From NCBI GenBank assembly GCA_902602695.1, contig CACKRO010000010.1, forward strand, positions 1-42,829: a stretch of 42,829 bases of DNA, read 5' to 3'. The DNA is from an uncultured Alphaproteobacteria bacterium (GTDB lineage: Bacteria; Pseudomonadota; Alphaproteobacteria; HIMB59; GCA-002718135). The translations under genes were made by a program, and so were the position numbers. A model generated the notes under the pieces. The model was not told where the DNA came from, did no database searches, and saw only the letters and a list, made by a program, of their open reading frames with translations. Below, in pieces: positions 18,758-27,448 of this stretch (the first letter of the stretch is position 1; each line of letters starts with the position of its first letter).

Positions 18758-19999
18758 TTAAATCTTATCCATTGATTTAATAAAATTATTTATATCTTCA
18801 TTGTTATTATAGTGAACAATACTAATTCTTATCACACCATCATTTGTATCTATACCTAAATAATTTAGACATCTCCATGCGTAAAAATTATCATTTCTAG
18901 TTGCAATTCCATTCTTGACTAACTGTTCTGATATTGACTTTGAAGTTTTATTTTTTGATACAAATGAGATTGTTGGAGCTCTATCTTTATTTTTAATTTT
19001 ATTTTTACCTATCAGTTTTAAGTCTTTGCGATTTGAAATGTACTCAAGAATTGGATTGCCTAAATCCTCCTCATGTTTTGAGATTAATTGATTTATTCTA
19101 GATATTTTATCTGCAGTAAATTTATCGTCAAAATGATGATTGTATACATTTTCTAAATATTCATAAATCCCAATAATTGAAACAAGTTCCTCGTGGTTTG
19201 GGCCACCTGGGTTAATTGTATATGGATACTTACCCTCTAAAAACTCATGATTTTGATTCGGAAGGTCTCTAAGAATTTGTTTTTTTCCATAAAGCAAAGC
19301 TAAATGTGGACCATAAGTTTTATATAAACTAAATGTATAGAAATCTACATCTAATTCTTTAACATCAGGAAAACCGTGTGGTGCGTATGAAACCCCATCA
19401 CCTACAACAATTATATTATTTCTATGTGCTATCTCAGAAATGACTTTGAGGTTATTTACTGATCCAACTATATTAGAGCAGTGGGTCACAGCTAATATCT
19501 TTGTTTTGTTAGTAATTAATTTTTGTAAATCTTCAATTTCTAATTCATGAGTATTTAAATTAAATTTCCATTCTTTTATTATTGCTCCATCATTTTTGAG
19601 CCTTCTCCAGGGACTTATATTTGCTTCGTGATCTTGATTGGTAACAATTATTTCATCACCAGGTTTAATATATTTTTTTAATGCATTAGAAAGTACATAT
19701 AAATTAATCGATGTAGAACCTCCAATAAGTATTTCTTCTTCGTCAGCATTTATTAAATTTGCAAAAAGTTTTATAGCTTTGTCCATATTTTGACCTGCTA
19801 TTTTAGACATTGGATATTCTGCGTAGGGTTGAACCTTAGTCGAAACCATAAATTCATTTAATTTGTTAATAACATTTTTTGGAACATAACTGCCTCCAGC
19901 ATTTTCAAAGAAAGACCAATCTTTTGATAAGGGATCAGTAAATGCTGGAAATTGCGATCTTACATAATTAATATCAAGTTTTATATTTTCTAATTTCAA
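18758..19999 (-). CDS. Class V aminotransferase-fold PLP enzyme (cysteine desulfurase-like, not a canonical desulfurase)
   Basis: 413 residues. PLP-binding residues are visible: Lys227 in SLYKTYG, Asp201 in VGDGVSYAPH, His124 in NQDHEAN. The overall pattern, including INPGGPNHEE and VRISIVHYNN near the end, follows the VC1184-type subfamily of class V enzymes. The GHHCA-type loop with the catalytic cysteine of SufS/NifS is replaced by RNDNFYAWR, so sulfur mobilisation by the usual mechanism is unlikely. The start is TTG, supported by an AGAGG Shine-Dalgarno site 5 bases upstream. Substrate unknown; it is divergently arranged with an aldehyde dehydrogenase gene. Confidence 0.82.
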   Translation of the reverse strand: MKLENIKLDINYVRSQFPAFTDPLSKDWSFFENAGGSYVPKNVINKLNEFMVSTKVQPYAEYPMSKIAGQNMDKAIKLFANLINADEEEILIGGSTSINLYVLSNALKKYIKPGDEIIVTNQDHEANISPWRRLKNDGAIIKEWKFNLNTHELEIEDLQKLITNKTKILAVTHCSNIVGSVNNLKVISEIAHRNNIIVVGDGVSYAPHGFPDVKELDVDFYTFSLYKTYGPHLALLYGKKQILRDLPNQNHEFLEGKYPYTINPGGPNHEELVSIIGIYEYLENVYNHHFDDKFTADKISRINQLISKHEEDLGNPILEYISNRKDLKLIGKNKIKNKDRAPTISFVSKNKTSKSISEQLVKNGIATRNDNFYAWRCLNYLGIDTNDGVIRISIVHYNNNEDINNFIKSMDKI

Positions 20000-20004
20000 A
20001 TTTA

Positions 20005-20009
20005 CCTCT
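20005..20009 (-). promoter_or_regulatory. Shine-Dalgarno site supporting a TTG start
   Basis: On the minus strand AGAGG lies 5 bases before the TTG at 19999. Most genes in this window lack such a site, so it decides the start of the class V PLP enzyme gene in favour of TTG. Confidence 0.6.
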
Positions 20010-20076
20010 TCTTGTATTATCTTTTATTCTAATATAAGAAAAAATAAATAATATTCTTTAATTTTATTTTTTAAAA

Positions 20077-21507
20077 ATGTTAGATAAGCGTAAATTTTAT
20101 ATTAATGGTTCATGGATAGAGCCTCATGTTAAAAATGATTTTGAAGTTATAAATCCATCCAATGAACAATCTTATTCTGTTATTTCTTTAGGCAGTAAGA
20201 AAGATGTTGATTTAGCTGTAGATTCAGCAAAACAAGCATTTCTTATATGGAGTCAGGTTGATAAAAAGGAAAAAATTATTTTACTAGAAAAATTACTTAA
20301 GATTTATAATGATAGATGGAATGAAATAACTCAAACAATGTCCGAAGAAATGGGGGCACCTTTAGATTGGTCCTCTTCTGCACAAACTTCTTCAGGCGCT
20401 GATCATATTAAAGATTTCATTTTAAGATTAAAAAATTTTGAGTTTGAAACTAATTTTAATAAAAACTCTAATAATTATATTTTTTATGAACCTATTGGAG
20501 TATGTGGTCTTATTACGCCATGGAATTGGCCAATTAATCAGATTACACTGAAAGTAATTCCAGCATTAGCCACTGGTTGTACTATGATATTAAAGCCTTC
20601 AGAAATTGCACCACTATCAGCAATGCTCTTTGCAGAAATTATTCATGAAGCAGGTTTTCCTCCAGGAGTTTTCAATTTAGTTAATGGTGATGGTGAAGGT
20701 GTTGGGTCAGATTTATCATCCCATAACGATATTGATATGATATCATTCACTGGATCAACAAGGGCAGGAAAACTTATTTCTAAAAATGCTGCAGATACAA
20801 TTAAAAGAGTTTGCTTAGAATTAGGTGGCAAAGGAGGTAATATAGTATTTGCTGATGCGCATTCAGAAGCAGTTAGAGATGGTGTTAGAAATATAATGAG
20901 TAATTCTGGTCAATCTTGTGATGCGCCAACAAGAATGCTGGTTGAAAAATCAATTTATAAAAGAGCAATAGAAGAGGCTTCTGATGAAGCAAATAATATT
21001 AAAGTTGACATTGCTTCTAAGAATGGGAATCATATTGGGCCAGTTATTTCACAAACTCAGTATGATAAAATTATTGACCTAATAAGAAGTGGGATTAAAG
21101 AAGGAGCTACACTTGTAGCCGGGGGGCCTGAAAAACCAAATGGGCTAGAAAAGGGTTATTTTGTTAAGCCAACAATTTTCACAGATGTCACAAATGATAT
21201 GAGAATTGCAAAAGAAGAGATTTTTGGACCGGTACTATCTATAATTCCATTTGAAAATGAAGATGAAGCTATATCAATTGTCAATGATACATCCTATGGG
21301 CTAGGAAACTATGTTCAAACTCAAGATAAAGAAAAGGCAAAAAGAGTAGCTAGAAAATTTAGATCTGGAGGTGTCTATATAAATGGAAATAGCGCTGATC
21401 CAGGAACTCCTTTTGGTGGTTATAGACAATCTGGTAATGGAAGAGAAGGTGGTGATTGGGGCTTGGAAGAATATTTAGAAATTAAAACTATCTGCGGATG
21501 GGAATGA
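20077..21507 (+). CDS. NAD(P)-dependent aldehyde dehydrogenase
   Basis: 476 residues, standard length. The catalytic cysteine is in SGQSCDAPT and the general base glutamate in CLELGGKGGN; the NAD-binding FTGSTRAGK loop and the structural motif KEEIFGPVLS are present. The family oxidises aldehydes to acids in the cytosol. It converges with the BBOX/TMLD-like oxygenase gene (2 bases between coding ends). Trimethylaminobutyraldehyde would be a reasonable substrate if that neighbour acts on gamma-butyrobetaine, but this is speculative. The 77-base divergent spacer upstream is AT-rich without a clear promoter. Confidence 0.9.
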   Translation: MLDKRKFYINGSWIEPHVKNDFEVINPSNEQSYSVISLGSKKDVDLAVDSAKQAFLIWSQVDKKEKIILLEKLLKIYNDRWNEITQTMSEEMGAPLDWSSSAQTSSGADHIKDFILRLKNFEFETNFNKNSNNYIFYEPIGVCGLITPWNWPINQITLKVIPALATGCTMILKPSEIAPLSAMLFAEIIHEAGFPPGVFNLVNGDGEGVGSDLSSHNDIDMISFTGSTRAGKLISKNAADTIKRVCLELGGKGGNIVFADAHSEAVRDGVRNIMSNSGQSCDAPTRMLVEKSIYKRAIEEASDEANNIKVDIASKNGNHIGPVISQTQYDKIIDLIRSGIKEGATLVAGGPEKPNGLEKGYFVKPTIFTDVTNDMRIAKEEIFGPVLSIIPFENEDEAISIVNDTSYGLGNYVQTQDKEKAKRVARKFRSGGVYINGNSADPGTPFGGYRQSGNGREGGDWGLEEYLEIKTICGWE

Positions 21508-21508
21508 T

Positions 21509-22648
21509 CTAAACTTTAATATTATTAAAATAATTTAATCTTCCTATGATTTCATCTCTTTCAATATAATATCCTTGAAGATGTCTATTTCCAGAGTTTG
21601 CATCAAATTCAGTCCTACCATGTAATACCCTTCTATTGTTAAAACAAAATATATCACCTGCCTCTAATCTAAAATCAATTTTAAATTTTTTGTTTTGAAG
21701 CAGTGATGCAAAATATTGGTATGAGTCATAAAATTTTTCCATTTTTTTTGGATCAACATCGACTGCTCCCATTGCGGCCATACTAAATCTAATATCATTG
21801 AAATCATTATCTTTTGTGAGTGTTATTATTGGTGAATGAAGAATTCTGACAGCTTTTTGAGTATAATCAGTATCTTTAAACTTTACATAAGTTTGTGTTA
21901 AAATATCAAAAATATCTTTTTGATTTTTTTTTAAATAATTTGCAACTGCAAAACCATCAACAACAGATGATAAGCCACCATTAGCTTCATTTACCAAGCA
22001 ATGAAGAAACTGGTAACCTGGGGCATATTCAAAATAAGGTAAATCCGTATGATTTCTTAATGCATCTGATGTATAAGCAGTATTATTGGGTTTTGGTATA
22101 TTAATTACTTCAAATGGAGTTCCAAAAAATGTTTCTCTGTGATGACTTATTCTATTTAATATTTTGAATGCTGATTTTTTGCTAGTTGGCGAATTTTTAA
22201 TTAAAGCAAAACCATATGTATGAAGTAAATTTAGCCATTTTCGTAAATGTTTGTCATTTCTTATTACACTATTGTGATCAACAATAATTTTCTTTAAATT
22301 TTTATTTAATTTACCATCCCAAAAAACATAAGGTGATTTATATTTTTGTTTATTTATTTCAGTATAACAATGATCTCTCAGCCATTTTAAATTAAATTTA
22401 CTAGTGTGATCACCCTCACTCCAATCAATATTGAGTTTATTTTTTTCAATTTTATACTTTTTAGGAAATATTTTTTTACTAACAGTTAAAATATTAAAAA
22501 CTCTCATATTTGCTGTAGGATGAATTGCTGTTGGGCAATTATCTCTTAACCACAAAAAATGGAATTTACTTTCAAAATTATCTTTCCATAAAATAGTTAA
22601 GTGACCATTCTTTTTCTCTAATTTTTTTACATGATATTTACTAACCAT
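21509..22648 (-). CDS. Fe(II)/2-oxoglutarate oxygenase, gamma-butyrobetaine/trimethyllysine hydroxylase-like (TauD/TfdA family)
   Basis: 379 residues: an N-terminal DUF971/GBBH-like region (about 1-105) and a C-terminal TauD domain. The iron ligands look intact: His200 and Asp202 in NHTDLPY and His343 in VLHGRTEF, with a following arginine for 2-oxoglutarate. In human BBOX1 the N-terminal domain binds zinc through a Cys cluster; here LWLRDNCPTAIHP keeps only one cysteine, so the zinc site seems lost. Likely role: hydroxylation of a quaternary-ammonium carboxylate such as gamma-butyrobetaine to carnitine. Substrate is inference from family. Confidence 0.85.
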   Translation of the reverse strand: MVSKYHVKKLEKKNGHLTILWKDNFESKFHFLWLRDNCPTAIHPTANMRVFNILTVSKKIFPKKYKIEKNKLNIDWSEGDHTSKFNLKWLRDHCYTEINKQKYKSPYVFWDGKLNKNLKKIIVDHNSVIRNDKHLRKWLNLLHTYGFALIKNSPTSKKSAFKILNRISHHRETFFGTPFEVINIPKPNNTAYTSDALRNHTDLPYFEYAPGYQFLHCLVNEANGGLSSVVDGFAVANYLKKNQKDIFDILTQTYVKFKDTDYTQKAVRILHSPIITLTKDNDFNDIRFSMAAMGAVDVDPKKMEKFYDSYQYFASLLQNKKFKIDFRLEAGDIFCFNNRRVLHGRTEFDANSGNRHLQGYYIERDEIIGRLNYFNNIKV

Positions 22649-22698
22649 TTTGAAATATTTATATCTGAATAAATTATCTTAGTATATTTACTATATTA

Positions 22699-23559
22699 AT
22701 GAAATCAAAAAATAATAATCTCTTAGGAATTTCTTTCATGTTGCTGTCTATGCTTTGTCTCAGTATTAATGATATAACTTATAAATATTTAAGCTTTTAT
22801 TTTCCTGTATGGGAGTCAATATTCTTCCGGGCACTAAGTGGTAGTATTATTGCAACTTTCTTAGCAATGTATTTTGGCTTTGATAAGTTAAAAACTAAAA
22901 AACCAATTGGACATACTATCCGAGCTCTTTCTGCTTCTGCCTGTGTTGTATTCTATATTTACGGTATTAATCATTTAATGTTATCTGAAAACATTGCTAT
23001 TGCACATTCTGCCCCCATTATTGCTGCATTTCTTGCTGTTCCAATACTTGGTGAAAGAATTGGGATTTTTAGAACTACAGCAATATTAATTGGTTTTATC
23101 GGTGTATTAATTATTGTTAAGCCGGGTACTGATTTGTTCAAATTAGAAACACTCTATCCTTTAATATCTGCAGCTTTTATGGCTTCTGTTTATTTGTCAA
23201 CGAGATCAGTAATGAGTACTGATTCTAGTGTAGCAATTGTTTTTTATTACTCTTTTGCATTATTAATTACGTCAATAATATTTTTTCCGGATAATTTTAT
23301 TATACCAAATGGAATTCAATTAATTTTTGCTATGAGTTTAGGTGTGATGGGGTCACTTGGACATTTATTTATGTCTCAGGCAGCTAAATACGCAGATGTT
23401 GCAATTACTTCACCATTTGAATACTCATCATTCATATTTGTAGGAATAATGGGATATTTAATTTATTCTGAGGTTCCAACTTTAAGTATTTATTTAGGAG
23501 GAACAATAATTATTAGTACTGGAATATTTATAGCTTACAGAGAAAGAAAAAATAGCTAA
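22699..23559 (+). CDS. EamA/DMT-family transporter
   Basis: 286 residues with about ten transmembrane spans in two repeated EamA halves. The first half has WESIFFRALSG and the second ends in the SPFEYSSFIFVGIMGYLIYSE segment common to the family. These are drug/metabolite exporters or permeases in the inner membrane; substrate cannot be read from sequence. It is divergent from the oxygenase gene (50-base spacer) and converges with the MmgE/PrpD gene (1 base between ends). Confidence 0.9.
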   Translation: MKSKNNNLLGISFMLLSMLCLSINDITYKYLSFYFPVWESIFFRALSGSIIATFLAMYFGFDKLKTKKPIGHTIRALSASACVVFYIYGINHLMLSENIAIAHSAPIIAAFLAVPILGERIGIFRTTAILIGFIGVLIIVKPGTDLFKLETLYPLISAAFMASVYLSTRSVMSTDSSVAIVFYYSFALLITSIIFFPDNFIIPNGIQLIFAMSLGVMGSLGHLFMSQAAKYADVAITSPFEYSSFIFVGIMGYLIYSEVPTLSIYLGGTIIISTGIFIAYRERKNS

Positions 23560-23560
23560 A

Positions 23561-24886
23561 TTAAAAAATCACTTCTTTTAAATTTTTCTTCTTATATTTT
23601 TGATTTCTTATTTTATTTAAAATATTTTTTTTACCTCCACAAATTAAAAATTTATTATCAATATCTTCATCTTTTAAAGGGTTATTTTTTCCTCCCTTAA
23701 TATGTGATATTTTTTCAATCAATATACTTCCATCATTCATTATTACTTTAATTATATCAGGATACTTAGGATCATAATCTTCAAAATTATTTGGCACTTT
23801 GTATGTAATTAGTTTAATCTTTCTAGTCATGTTTAAACTTTTTTTATTTTTGGAAATATTTAAACTACTTAAATCAAATTTACCATTAATGAGAGCGGTT
23901 GCTAAACAATAGCTCAATGAAAATCTAGCTTCAGTAGAATTTTTAGGTAAATGAAATTTTGATACTCTGAACCAAGGTTCTGGAAACTGAATAGTAATAG
24001 TTTTAATATTTTTTTTTATAATAATTTTTTTATTTAAAATTAATCCTCCTTGTATTACTCTTTGTGAATAGCTACAAACTGGCCAAAACTTAATGAAATT
24101 TGGAAATTTAATTATAGCATTTCCTAAATCTGATTTTTTAAAATTATTATTTAATTTTTTAGAAAATTTACTTCCATACAATTCAATAAATCCTCTCTCA
24201 ATATTCCAAATATCTTGATTAGCTGTCCCTCCATTTTTTGCAAGTAAGGCTGACTGTACCCCTGCTTGAGAAGCAAACCCTGCATGAAAAGCTTTTATAT
24301 CTGTGCCGAATTGCTGTTTTAAACCAGATGAAAAACTTGTTGCAATAGAAATTGCATTTGCCATTTGATCAGCATTTAATTTTAACACTTTAGATACTGC
24401 TGCAGCAGTTCCAACCACGCCTATTGTATTTGCTGAATGCCACCCTTTATAATAATGATCATAACTAAGTGCTTGTCCTAATTTTATTATTAATTCATAT
24501 CCTACTACCCATCCCTGATATGTTTCTTCAATTGAGATATTTTTCATTTGAGCGATAGATATAAGAGCTGAAAAAATTGGGGCACTAGGATGAGATCCTG
24601 CTACGTATTCGTAATCATCAAAGTCAGTAGATGCTGATCTGACTCCATGTAAAAAACATGCAGCAGAAATAGATAATTTTTTTCCTCCTCCGAAAATCTT
24701 AATCTTTCCTGAATTATTTTTTTCTAAACAGTATTTTAAGGCAACCTTTGATTGTTTTTCTTTAACGCCTGTTAATATACAAGCTAGAGTATCTATGAAT
24801 GCATTTTCTGCTCTTTTATAAGTTACCTTATTGATATTAATTTTTTTTTGTGATGCCCAATTGCAAAATTTTTTATGAAAACTCAT
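23561..24886 (-). CDS. MmgE/PrpD family protein
   Basis: 441 residues. Family landmarks include SASTDFDDYEYVAGSHPSAP, a GYELIIKLGQAL segment, and GWHSANTIGVVGTAAAVSK. The family covers 2-methylcitrate dehydratase (PrpD), cis-aconitate decarboxylase and many uncharacterised dehydratase-like proteins. No prpB/prpC genes are near, so the methylcitrate cycle is not supported. It overlaps the upstream HTD2-like gene by 4 bases (ATGA), indicating a two-gene operon acting on related metabolites, possibly an itaconate- or mesaconate-like C5 acid. That pairing is inference. Confidence 0.87.
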   Translation of the reverse strand: MSFHKKFCNWASQKKININKVTYKRAENAFIDTLACILTGVKEKQSKVALKYCLEKNNSGKIKIFGGGKKLSISAACFLHGVRSASTDFDDYEYVAGSHPSAPIFSALISIAQMKNISIEETYQGWVVGYELIIKLGQALSYDHYYKGWHSANTIGVVGTAAAVSKVLKLNADQMANAISIATSFSSGLKQQFGTDIKAFHAGFASQAGVQSALLAKNGGTANQDIWNIERGFIELYGSKFSKKLNNNFKKSDLGNAIIKFPNFIKFWPVCSYSQRVIQGGLILNKKIIIKKNIKTITIQFPEPWFRVSKFHLPKNSTEARFSLSYCLATALINGKFDLSSLNISKNKKSLNMTRKIKLITYKVPNNFEDYDPKYPDIIKVIMNDGSILIEKISHIKGGKNNPLKDEDIDNKFLICGGKKNILNKIRNQKYKKKNLKEVIF

Positions 24887-25701
24887 TTTTTATATCTTGC
24901 AATCATTGTAATTTCTTGTTTTTCATTAAGAATTCTTCCAATAATTTCATCTTCTAAATTTTCACCAATTTCTACAAAGAAATTACTATTATATACAAGA
25001 GGCGCTGTAGCTTTGTATTCAAAAGAATTGAACTCAATCTCGTTTTTTCTTGCAAGATTTAAAAGATAAGTTGCTTGAAGAGGCGCATGTACTAATAATC
25101 CCATATGGCCCTCATAATTTTTTGTATAATCATTATCATAATGAATCTTATGCCCATTAAAAGTTAATGCAGAATATCTAAATAGTAAAGTTGATGAACT
25201 AAAAATTTCTACTTTATCAATTAACTTTAATTCATCTTTTATTTTAGGAGTAATAGAGTTTTTATTTATTTTTTCTCTATAAACAGCAGTTTGATCTTCT
25301 GATACTATTAATTTATTTTTATTTAAATATTCATGATTAATATTAACAAAACATAGATTGCCTGATTTACCTTCTTTAAATTCAATACTTGAAATTATTG
25401 AATTTTTTTTAATTTCAGATCCAATTTCAAATTGATCAAATATTTTTATTTTACCACCAGCCCACATTCTAATTTTATAAGGCACCTCAGGTAAGACAAT
25501 TCCTAATTTTGTATTTCCATCTTTGTCTAGATCATTTATTGAAGCTACATCTGGACATAAGCATAAAAAAATTCCCTCAGGTACCATTTGATCACTTAAA
25601 CAGTTTTGATCGATTGTTTTTTTTAAATGATCAACTAATCGAGGAGTAATAATATCGCTTCTTGAAATTTTCTTTCCAATCCAATCTTTGTAATTATTCA
25701 T
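24883..25701 (-). CDS. HTD2/FAS1-type hydroxyacyl-thioester dehydratase (mesaconyl-C4-CoA hydratase-like)
   Basis: 272 residues, double-hotdog MaoC-like protein. The C-terminal half carries LLFRYSALTFNGHKIHYDNDY, with conserved Asn-Gly-His-x-Ile-His-Tyr, and a VHAPLQATYLL segment, as in mesaconyl-C4-CoA hydratases and Htd2. The N-terminal half contains the MWAGGK motif of the same family. Expected reaction: reversible hydration of an enoyl-CoA such as mesaconyl-C4-CoA. First gene of a two-gene minus-strand unit with the MmgE/PrpD gene. Confidence 0.85.
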   Translation of the reverse strand: MNNYKDWIGKKISRSDIITPRLVDHLKKTIDQNCLSDQMVPEGIFLCLCPDVASINDLDKDGNTKLGIVLPEVPYKIRMWAGGKIKIFDQFEIGSEIKKNSIISSIEFKEGKSGNLCFVNINHEYLNKNKLIVSEDQTAVYREKINKNSITPKIKDELKLIDKVEIFSSSTLLFRYSALTFNGHKIHYDNDYTKNYEGHMGLLVHAPLQATYLLNLARKNEIEFNSFEYKATAPLVYNSNFFVEIGENLEDEIIGRILNEKQEITMIARYKK

Positions 25702-25761
25702 ATTTAATATACTCGAGTTTACTTATAAATTAAAAATTAGTATAATTTATATTTTTAAAAA

Positions 25762-27399
25762 ATGAAAAAAACATTTGACTATATAATAGCAGGAGGAGGT
25801 TCTGCTGGCTGTACATTAGCCTCAAGATTATCTGAAAATAAAGATATAAAGGTATTACTAATAGAAGCAGGGGGATCAGGAAAAAGTTTATTCACACAAA
25901 TGCCCGGTGGTAACGGATATATTTTTGGAAACCCTAAATTTGATTGGGGTTTTGAGTCAATACCTCAACCTTCTTTGAATAACAGAAAAATTTTATACCC
26001 TAGAGGTAAGGGACTAGGAGGATCATCTCTTTTAAACGGTATGATTTACATGAGAGGTGCTCCGGGTGATTTTAACAGGTGGAGACAAAAGGGCTTAGAT
26101 GGTTGGTCATATAATAATGTTTTACCATATTTCAAAAGATCTGCTTCGGCTTTTCATAGAAAAAAAAATGAATATCACTCGCATTCAGGTCCTTTAAAAC
26201 TTACACCAGCTGGTAATTACAATTCTATCGATAAAGCATTTATTGATGCATGTGTTGAAGCAGGAGCAGAAATTAATAATGATTTTTATAATGGCAATTT
26301 AAATGGAGTAGGTCGATATGATGTTAAGGTATGGAATGGAAAAAGACAATCATCTGCAGAAGCTTATTTGAAATTTAAGCCTAGCAACTTAACAATTTAT
26401 AAAAATACATCTGTTATAAAAATTTTAATTGAGAAAAATAAAGCTAAAGGATTACTTTTATCAAATGGTGAAGTTTATGCATCATCAGAGGTAATATTAT
26501 CTTTAGGAGCATTCGGTAGTCCCAAATGCTTAATGTTATCAGGAATTGGACCAGAAGAACATTTAAAAGAAAAAAACATAGATTTATTTATTAATTTACC
26601 TGGAGTAGGTGAAAACCTTCACGATCATCCTGTTATGCCAATGAATTGGACTTTTCAAAACAACAATTTAAGTTTCTCTAAATATCAAAGGATCGATAGA
26701 GCTATTATTGTGGGATTAAAATATATTTTATTCAAAAAGGGATTAGCTGCAGCTCCTTTTTGGTCAACAAATCTATTCCATTCAATAAGAGAAAAAGATA
26801 TGCCTGAAATACAAGTGTTCATGACACCTATGTGTTTCAAAGAAGAAAAAGATAATTGGTCTATGAGTTTAGACAATTTATTAAATTTTGGTTCATTATT
26901 TTTTTCTAGAGGTAAAAAAGCTTTTCCAGGATTACACTTTCAAATTAATTTACTAAGACCAAAGAGTACAGGAAGTGTAAAACTTAAAAGCTCAAATCCA
27001 AATGATGAACTTAATATAAATCCAAATTGGTTCACCGATCCATCTGATATGGAAGATATGATAGAAGGGATGAGGCATACAAGAGAAATATTGTCAAAAC
27101 CCAGTTTAGCTAAAATTGTTTCAGAAGAATTACTTCCAGGAAAAAAAATCAAAAGTGACCAAGATTTAAGAGAGTCAGTTCGAAATTATGTACAAACAGG
27201 CCATCATCCTGCATCTACTTGCGCAATGGGTTCAAGTAATAACAAGATGGCTGTACTTGATAATCAGCTTAAAGTTAGAGGAATAGACAATCTGAGAGTA
27301 GTAGATGCTTCTTCTTTCCCAGATATGATAAGTGGCAATATAAATGCATCTGTAATCATGTTAGCAGAAAAAGCTTCAGATATGATATTAAAAAATTAA
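25762..27399 (+). CDS. GMC-family FAD oxidoreductase, choline dehydrogenase-like
   Basis: 545 residues, normal for BetA-like proteins. The FAD dinucleotide motif GGGSAGCTLASRL is at about residues 11-23, the GMC signature GLGGSSLLNGMIYMRG at about 88-103, and the active-site region TGHHPASTCAMG near residue 483. The C-terminal DASSFPDMISGNINAS closes the FAD site. It probably oxidises a primary alcohol such as choline or a polyethylene-glycol-like alcohol to an aldehyde. The aldehyde dehydrogenase gene follows 49 bases later on the same strand, the usual alcohol-aldehyde-acid pairing. I do not call it betA because many paralogues share these motifs. Confidence 0.88.
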   Translation: MKKTFDYIIAGGGSAGCTLASRLSENKDIKVLLIEAGGSGKSLFTQMPGGNGYIFGNPKFDWGFESIPQPSLNNRKILYPRGKGLGGSSLLNGMIYMRGAPGDFNRWRQKGLDGWSYNNVLPYFKRSASAFHRKKNEYHSHSGPLKLTPAGNYNSIDKAFIDACVEAGAEINNDFYNGNLNGVGRYDVKVWNGKRQSSAEAYLKFKPSNLTIYKNTSVIKILIEKNKAKGLLLSNGEVYASSEVILSLGAFGSPKCLMLSGIGPEEHLKEKNIDLFINLPGVGENLHDHPVMPMNWTFQNNNLSFSKYQRIDRAIIVGLKYILFKKGLAAAPFWSTNLFHSIREKDMPEIQVFMTPMCFKEEKDNWSMSLDNLLNFGSLFFSRGKKAFPGLHFQINLLRPKSTGSVKLKSSNPNDELNINPNWFTDPSDMEDMIEGMRHTREILSKPSLAKIVSEELLPGKKIKSDQDLRESVRNYVQTGHHPASTCAMGSSNNKMAVLDNQLKVRGIDNLRVVDASSFPDMISGNINASVIMLAEKASDMILKN

Positions 27400-27448
27400 T
27401 TAATTACAAATAAGTTGACCGATGAAAATATTTAAGTTTAAATAAGCT

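Noticed and set aside
18758..19999. Class V PLP enzyme as cysteine desulfurase (SufS/CsdA)
   Set aside because: The loop with the catalytic cysteine is not present.
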